NCBI GenBank assembly: GCA_029935375.1
Contig: JAOZKL010000023.1
Span: forward strand, 1-11,307
DNA: 11,307 bases
DNA from: Patescibacteria group bacterium
GTDB lineage: Bacteria; Patescibacteriota; JACMRA01
Direction: 5' to 3'
Shown here piece after piece: positions 7,075 through 11,307 of the stretch; the stretch's first letter is position 1, and every line of letters begins with the position of its first letter. The position numbers and the translations under genes are program-made. A model generated the notes under the pieces. It had not been told where the DNA came from. It saw nothing but the letters and a program-made list of their open reading frames with translations, and searched no databases.

Positions 7075-7449
7075 TTATTCTGTAGTTATTACAGGACAAT
7101 CCACTTCTTTAGATTTGATAATGTTTTCATACCATGAAAAAAATGGAACTCTCCAAGTCAATCTACTCGTTTGAAAGATATAACACTTGTCTTTTAAGAT
7201 TTTTCAGTAGTCATCACTAGAATCAAACCTAAGATGAAATGTTGAGTCAATAACTTTGTAAGTTCAATCATCTGTGTAGATGAGATATTTAGCTCACTGT
7301 CAGTCCTTGTTTACAACTCTTTCCTTGTCTGTAACATACAGGACACCTTCTGTTTCAAGTGTTCGTCATGTAAAAAATGAAACAATCCAAAATATAAAAA
7401 GTAAAACTACAATTCAAAAAAAGAACTTAATTCAGTTTTTTATCGACAT
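7075..7449 (-). CDS. Small membrane-anchored protein, DUF1523-like, UGA read as glycine (code 25)
   Basis: Under the standard code this stretch looks empty. With TGA as glycine it gives a 124-residue protein from ATG 7449 to TAA 7075, with an in-frame TAA just upstream of the start. Seven of its eight glycines are TGA: residues 6, 12, 28, 50, 52, 62 and 82 (for example 7432-7434, 7366-7368, 7264-7266, 7204-7206). An N-terminal hydrophobic helix (about 8-26, GIKFFFGIVVLLFIFWIV) is followed by a compact domain: LYVTDKERV, KYLIYTDDGTYKV, RFDSSDDYGKI and a late TWRVPFFSWYENI. The ending recalls the GWRIP-x-x-S-x-x-x-N signature of DUF1523-type proteins, whose function is unknown; that match is from memory and needs a profile search. 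It is probably an anchored extracytoplasmic domain. It lies 55 nt after the GlmM-like mutase and ends at the GC hairpin, so it is likely the last gene of the gyrB operon. Confidence 0.85.
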
Positions 7450-7504
7450 CAGTATAGATTATTAAAATATAAAAAGCTCATACAATATAACACACAACCT
7501 GCTC

Positions 7505-8881
7505 CTAGTCAACCCACTTTTGAGCCATCTCTAAAACATCAAGCACTTTTTGGCTATCTTTACCATCTGCAATAATACGAACCGTATCTGCCTCAGTCTT
7601 TGACGCCCTAACCCACAACCAATGACTATTATCAAATAAAATTTTCATACCTCCGGTTTCATCTCCAGTAGTTTTGATTATCAGACTATTACATTTAGCA
7701 TATTCCACAAACTTTGACCGAAGATCAGATACAGATACTCCAGTAAATTTTTTCGCAATAGTTTCGTACTGAGGCAGTTCTGACAATAGCTGGTTGAGAG
7801 TTTTTTTGGACTGACTTATTAATTTTGCTACCACCAAAAATGATAATATACCATCTCTACACTTGCCAGGATTGATAATACCTCCTCCACTAGAGCCTTC
7901 AGCTCCAAATTTGGCACCCAAGCCTTCCATCTTTTCAACGACATTTGCTTCTCCAACCTCAACCTCTTGTATATCAATATTGTATTGATGCGCAATATCA
8001 GAAACTAATCCAGAAGTAGCATCATTTGTAACGACAGTTTTTTCGCCACTATTTGGCAGTAATGATTGGAACATTAGACCAACAACTTTCTGACCAGATA
8101 AAACATCTCCTGTTCTATCGACCATTTCAACTCTATCTGCATCACAATCAAAACAAGCTGCAAATTGGGTATTATCATCAAAATCATCTACAACTGAATA
8201 TATAGTATCTTGCCTTGGCTCAACTTTACGCCAGAATTGACCAAGATTCACTCCTTTAGTAATATAGCTCAATCCAAAAGCATCACAAACAACATCCACA
8301 CAAGTGGCAGCTGCCCCACCATTTGGATCTAACAAAACAGACATTCCAGAAAAATCAACTTCTCCAACAATATCTTTTAAAAACTTAATATACCTCAAAA
8401 TTATATCATTGTGTCGATTTTCAACCACTTGCTCATAATCTGATCTCTCTCTTGTATTAACAAGCTTGTTATGAATATTGTAAATGATTTTGTTCATATC
8501 CCTGGCATACATAACACCCCCAGAGCCACTAAGAAATTTAAAACCATTAAACTCAGGCTCATTATGACTCGCTGTTATAATAACACCGCCCTTAGCACCA
8601 TATTCACGAACAGCAAGCTCTACCACAGGAGTTGGTACAATACCAACATCAATAATCTTCACCCCATAGACCTCTGCCCATACAGCTGTAATAATATTAG
8701 AAATTTTGAGACCTGAAACTCTACTATCCCTACCAATTATGAGAGTGTCTCCACTAACAAGCTTATAATTCTTAATCATGAAATTGATATAAGAATGTGC
8801 ATAATTCAGAACGACTTCAGCATCAAGAGATTTTCCCCAAATACCACGAACACCAGATAAAGACTCCACAAGTTTTGACAT
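7505..8881 (-). CDS. GlmM-like phosphohexomutase (phosphoglucosamine mutase family)
   Basis: 458 residues with the alpha-D-phosphohexomutase loops. The start SGVRGIWG resembles the GlmM N-terminus (SGxRG). The phosphoserine loop is TASHN (Ser105), the metal loop FDCDADR (Asp245, Asp247, Asp249), the sugar loop GAEGSSGGGII (326-336), and the phosphate loop RASKTEADTVRI (425-436). The E-G-x-x-GG sugar loop is closer to archaeal-type GlmM/PGM enzymes than to the GEMSGH type. The likely role is glucosamine-6-P to glucosamine-1-P for UDP-GlcNAc and the cell wall, but glucose or mannose cannot be excluded. One oddity is that the metal loop has Cys246 (codon TGT) where most members have Gly (DGDADR). 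ATG start, TAG stop, no in-frame TGA. It starts 25 nt after gyrB and has a possible promoter of its own. Confidence 0.85.
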   Translation of the reverse strand: MSKLVESLSGVRGIWGKSLDAEVVLNYAHSYINFMIKNYKLVSGDTLIIGRDSRVSGLKISNIITAVWAEVYGVKIIDVGIVPTPVVELAVREYGAKGGVIITASHNEPEFNGFKFLSGSGGVMYARDMNKIIYNIHNKLVNTRERSDYEQVVENRHNDIILRYIKFLKDIVGEVDFSGMSVLLDPNGGAAATCVDVVCDAFGLSYITKGVNLGQFWRKVEPRQDTIYSVVDDFDDNTQFAACFDCDADRVEMVDRTGDVLSGQKVVGLMFQSLLPNSGEKTVVTNDATSGLVSDIAHQYNIDIQEVEVGEANVVEKMEGLGAKFGAEGSSGGGIINPGKCRDGILSFLVVAKLISQSKKTLNQLLSELPQYETIAKKFTGVSVSDLRSKFVEYAKCNSLIIKTTGDETGGMKILFDNSHWLWVRASKTEADTVRIIADGKDSQKVLDVLEMAQKWVD

Positions 8882-8892
8882 AGAAATATAAT

Positions 8893-8920
8893 ATTATATA
8901 ATAAAACTATACAGCATCAA
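8893..8920 (-). promoter_or_regulatory. Possible internal promoter for the GlmM-like mutase
   Basis: On the minus strand a perfect TATAAT (8898-8893) lies 16 nt after TTGATG (8920-8915), which overlaps the end of gyrB. The -10 is part of a 12-bp perfect palindrome (TATAATATTATA, 8887-8898). A start about 7 nt downstream would leave only ~5 nt before the ATG, so the transcript would be nearly leaderless. AT-rich spacers make chance matches common. Confidence 0.35.
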
Positions 8921-10874
8921 CATCTGCAAACTTTGCATTCTCCTCGATAAATTTACGACGAGGTGCAACATCAGCACCCATAAGCTCTTTGAATACAATA
9001 TCAGCTCGCTCAGCCTCTCCAATTGTAACCTGATACAACAAACGAGTATCGGGGTTCATAGTAGTATCCCAAAGTTGCTCTGGATTCATTTCACCCAAAC
9101 CTTTATATCTCTGAATTCCAAATTTTATTTCTTTGTCGGTGTTGTTAGCAGCATTTAAACTGGCCAACAACCTTACCTTTTCATCATCAGTGTACACATA
9201 CTGAAATTTCTTCTTTCCCCATGAAATCTTATACAATGGAGGCCTAGCCATATATACATAACCATCTTCTATCAACTCTCCCATATAACGGTATAAAAAT
9301 GTTAACAATAGCGTGGTAATATGAGCACCATCTACATCAGCATCTGTCATGATTATAATCTTATGATAACGTAGTTTTTCTATATCAAACTTCTCACCAA
9401 TGCTAGTACCAAATGCAATTATCATGTTTTTAATCCCTTCATAATTCAAAATTCTATCAAGAGTAGCTCTTTCAGTGTTTAACACTTTTCCACGAAGAGG
9501 TAATATAGCCTGACTATATCTATCACGACCTTGTTTGGCAGAACCTCCAGCAGAATCTCCCTCTACAATGAATATTTCACTTTCTTCTGGATTCTTACTA
9601 CCACAATCCGCCAATTTACCAGGAAGAGACATACTCTCCAAAACTCCTTTTCTCATTACTTTTTCTCTAGCCGCTCTAGCAGCAATCCTAGCTCTCATCG
9701 CTAACTGAGCTTTTTCTACTACAATTTGGGCAACTTTTGGATTTTCTTCTATAAAAGTACCAAGCTTATCTGAGATTATAAGATCTACACTTTTGCGAGC
9801 AATTGTAGAACCAAGTTTGACCTTAGACTGAGATGTAAATTGTGGATCTACCATCCTAATAGAGAGAACAACACGAAGACCTTCCCGTAAATCATCGCTT
9901 TTAAACTTACCATCGTCTTTTATATATTTTTTGTCAATTGCGTGCTTATTGAATAGTTTTGTAAGAGAGGACTTAAACCCTGTTACATGCATTCCACCCT
10001 CTGGATTTGCAACTCCATTGGTAAAAGCAAATAATTTCTCACTAACTTTTGTAGTGTAAACAAGAGCCATTTCTAAATGAAAGTTATCAAGTTCTCCCTG
10101 AATATGTACAACAGGGGTAATATCATCTTCACCATCAGTTATATCTTCCAAATATGTAACAATTCCTTCTGGAAAACAATAACTTACATCCGTTCCATCA
10201 CATTGATCTACAAAATGCATTGAAAGACCTTTGTTCAGATACGCAGTCTGTTTTATTCCAATTTCAATCTCTCTGGTATTAAACTTATCTAATTCAAAAA
10301 TAGTCTTGTCTGGAAGAAATGTTATTATTGTACCACGACCCTGCTCTTGCCAAACAGCATCAGAAGCAATTTCTGGAAACTTTGCAATAAATTCAGCATC
10401 TGAAAACTTCTGCATCTCCTTAACTACCTTACCTTTGGAAAATTCCATAAAATGAATATTACCATCACGTAATACCCAAACTCTCATATATTCTGACAAA
10501 GCATTTACAACAGAAGCTCCTACACCATGCAATCCACCAGAAAACTCGTAACTCTTCTGATCAAACTTACCTCCAGCGTGAAGAACCGTCAAAATAGTTT
10601 CTAGAGCAGGTCTTCCAGTCTTAGAATGAATATCAGTAGGTATCCCACGACCATTATCTGCAACCAGTATTGAATTGTCTTTTCTGACTTTTACAAGTAT
10701 TGTATCTGCAAAATCCCCCATGTGCTCGTCTACTGAGTTATCAAGAATTTCACCCAAACATCGATGCAAGCCCTCTTTGCCAGTATTTCCAATGTACATA
10801 CCAGGTCGTTTTCGCACAGCTTCTAACCCTTCCAGTACCGTAATATTATCTGCTCCATAATTTTGTTCTGTCAT
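8907..10874 (-). CDS. gyrB: DNA gyrase subunit B
   Basis: 655 residues, the length of the short GyrB form without the proteobacterial insert. The GHKL ATPase domain shows EILDNSVDE (Glu42 general base, Asn46 Mg ligand), DNGRGIP (73-79) and GGLHGVGA (113-120). The TOPRIM domain has EGDSAGG (catalytic Glu438) and MTDADVDGAH (Asp511, Asp513). The tail holds QRYKGLGEMN (588-597) and the closing RRKFIEENA typical of GyrB. With GyrA it introduces negative supercoils using ATP. The MTDADVDGAH and IQRYKGLGEMN wording fits GyrB better than ParE. Start: ATG 10874, which gives the family N-terminus (Y-x-A-x-x-I-x-VLEGLEAVRKRPGMYIG). A GTG at 10940 adds a Cys-rich, non-family extension across the promoter. 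It has about fifty glycines and not one TGA. The stop is TAG. It leads the operon with the GlmM-like mutase and the recoded gene. Confidence 0.96.
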   Translation of the reverse strand: MTEQNYGADNITVLEGLEAVRKRPGMYIGNTGKEGLHRCLGEILDNSVDEHMGDFADTILVKVRKDNSILVADNGRGIPTDIHSKTGRPALETILTVLHAGGKFDQKSYEFSGGLHGVGASVVNALSEYMRVWVLRDGNIHFMEFSKGKVVKEMQKFSDAEFIAKFPEIASDAVWQEQGRGTIITFLPDKTIFELDKFNTREIEIGIKQTAYLNKGLSMHFVDQCDGTDVSYCFPEGIVTYLEDITDGEDDITPVVHIQGELDNFHLEMALVYTTKVSEKLFAFTNGVANPEGGMHVTGFKSSLTKLFNKHAIDKKYIKDDGKFKSDDLREGLRVVLSIRMVDPQFTSQSKVKLGSTIARKSVDLIISDKLGTFIEENPKVAQIVVEKAQLAMRARIAARAAREKVMRKGVLESMSLPGKLADCGSKNPEESEIFIVEGDSAGGSAKQGRDRYSQAILPLRGKVLNTERATLDRILNYEGIKNMIIAFGTSIGEKFDIEKLRYHKIIIMTDADVDGAHITTLLLTFLYRYMGELIEDGYVYMARPPLYKISWGKKKFQYVYTDDEKVRLLASLNAANNTDKEIKFGIQRYKGLGEMNPEQLWDTTMNPDTRLLYQVTIGEAERADIVFKELMGADVAPRRKFIEENAKFADVDAV

Positions 10875-10887
10875 AATCAATAAACAT

Positions 10888-10916
10888 AACAAACAATAGA
10901 AAAACCTTTTTGTCAA
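10888..10916 (-). promoter_or_regulatory. Possible gyrB promoter (consensus -35)
   Basis: On the minus strand a perfect TTGACA (10916-10911) lies 37 nt before the gyrB ATG. At 17-18 nt spacing the -10 is only TTTGTT or TTGTTA, a poor match. The position directly after the upstream gene's terminator supports a promoter here, but the -10 is unconvincing. Confidence 0.35.
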
Positions 10917-10950
10917 GCAGAAAACAGAGTTTAGCGACACTTCGTATAAC

Positions 10951-10990
10951 AGAAAAAATAAAAACCTCCCAAAATAAAAATTAGGAGGCT
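10951..10990 (-). terminator. Rho-independent terminator of the upstream recoded gene
   Basis: On the minus strand AGCCTCC and GGAGGTT (cores 10984-10988 and 10965-10969) form a 7-bp stem, with one G-U pair, around an AT-rich loop. It is followed by TTTATTTTTT. It begins 7 nt past the TAG of the partial gene at 10997 and separates it from gyrB. Confidence 0.82.
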
Positions 10991-10996
10991 TTGTAA

Positions 10997-11307
10997 CTAT
11001 TCTTCTTCTGAAGACTGGTTTACATTACTTGAAATGGGTTCAAGACTAATATGTTCCAGCTGTCGTTTGTAAAAGGTTGTTTTTTTGAAAATAAACCCTT
11101 TTTTACGACTAAATAAATTTTCGCGAAAGTCTTTATCTGTAATTTTATATGAGTTAGATTCTATAGAGGAAGATGGAAGTTCAATTTTGTGACTTTTTCA
11201 TCTCTTAACAGACAAACGAAGTTCCAAATCACCATCAAAATCTTCTCATTGAATAATAACTTCAAAATAGTCTCAGTCAGATGTCCAGCGCACCAAAACA
11301 ACTTTTT
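10997..11307 (-). CDS. C-terminal part of an unknown protein, UGA read as glycine (code 25; 5' end outside window)
   Basis: Reading TGA as glycine gives a continuous frame of 102 residues from the window edge to TAG at 10997-10999. Three of five glycines are TGA: 11273-11275, 11246-11248 and 11198-11200. They sit in natural turn contexts: TSDGDYFEV, IIQGEDFDGDLEL and VKRGKSHKIEL. The visible part has a beta-rich, acidic first half (alternating hydrophobic strands such as KVVLVRW, DYFEVII and LELRLSV). A basic segment with RKKGFIFKKTTFYKRQLEHI follows, then a disordered Ser/Glu tail ending SSEEE. I do not recognise the family. The strand pattern and the canonical terminator immediately after the TAG argue for an expressed gene rather than a relic. 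It is upstream of gyrB in the same direction but separated from it by the terminator. Confidence 0.8.

Noticed and set aside
7075..7449. UGA read as tryptophan (mycoplasma-type code 4) or the region as a pseudogene
   Set aside because: The TGA sites fall in glycine-type turns and the gene uses TGG for conserved-looking Trp residues. A pseudogene would also show TAA/TAG and frameshifts, and seven TGA with no TAA or TAG is not random decay.
7280..7465. A 61-codon plus-strand frame between the two mutase genes
   Set aside because: It is antisense to the UGA-recoded gene at 7075-7449 and has a low-complexity, non-domain-like composition; the minus-strand reading with TGA as Gly explains the region far better.
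5546..8881. The two convergent mutases as a recent duplication or inverted repeat
   Set aside because: They share only the family active-site motifs and differ in length, sugar loop and metal loop; no DNA-level similarity is visible.
10875..10940. A GTG start extending GyrB by 22 residues
   Set aside because: The extension is Cys- and Phe-rich, not part of the family, and overlaps the TTGACA promoter element; ATG 10874 gives the standard GyrB beginning.
1..11307. CRISPR arrays, insertion sequences, tRNA or rRNA genes
   Set aside because: I saw no spaced direct repeats, transposase motifs, terminal inverted repeats, tRNA T-loop sequences or rRNA signatures anywhere in the window.

Overview
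The window looks like a chromosomal segment of an AT-rich Candidate Phyla Radiation (Patescibacteria) bacterium of the Absconditabacteria (SR1)/Gracilibacteria (BD1-5) type. The main evidence is the genetic code. Two stretches that look empty under the standard code (7075-7449 and 10997-11307, both minus strand) become clean, domain-like proteins once UGA is read as glycine (translation table 25). They hold 10 in-frame TGA codons out of 13 glycine positions. All nine gene ends in the window are TAA or TAG, never TGA. Small proteins, AT-rich leaders and the near absence of Shine-Dalgarno sequences fit the same picture.

Layout. 1-1017 (+): C-terminal part of an exported protein with an EF-hand/thrombospondin-type calcium loop and a glucosaminidase-like domain, followed by a good terminator. 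1079-1485: no gene recognised. 1486-2784 (-): membrane-anchored L,D-transpeptidase with its own promoter. 2947-4134 and 4179-4664 (-): a GT4 glycosyltransferase and a two-helix membrane protein, probably one operon, ending in a hairpin. 4665-4767: divergent intergenic region with an imperfect palindrome. 4768-5508 and 5546-7009 (+): a Trm9-like methyltransferase and a phosphomannomutase/phosphoglucomutase. 7075-8881 and 8907-10874 (-): gyrB, a second (GlmM-like) hexose-phosphate mutase, and a UGA-recoded small membrane protein that ends in a strong GC hairpin. 10997-11307 (-): the C-terminal part of another UGA-recoded protein with its own terminator.

How the genes fit together. Apart from gyrB and the methyltransferase, most recognisable genes concern the cell surface: two sugar-phosphate mutases that supply activated-sugar precursors, a glycosyltransferase, a peptidoglycan cross-linking enzyme and a peptidoglycan-hydrolase-like protein. 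The most striking signal is uneven UGA use. Two genes use it for most glycines, while eight others, including gyrB with about fifty glycines, use none. A standard-code annotation would miss the two recoded genes entirely.
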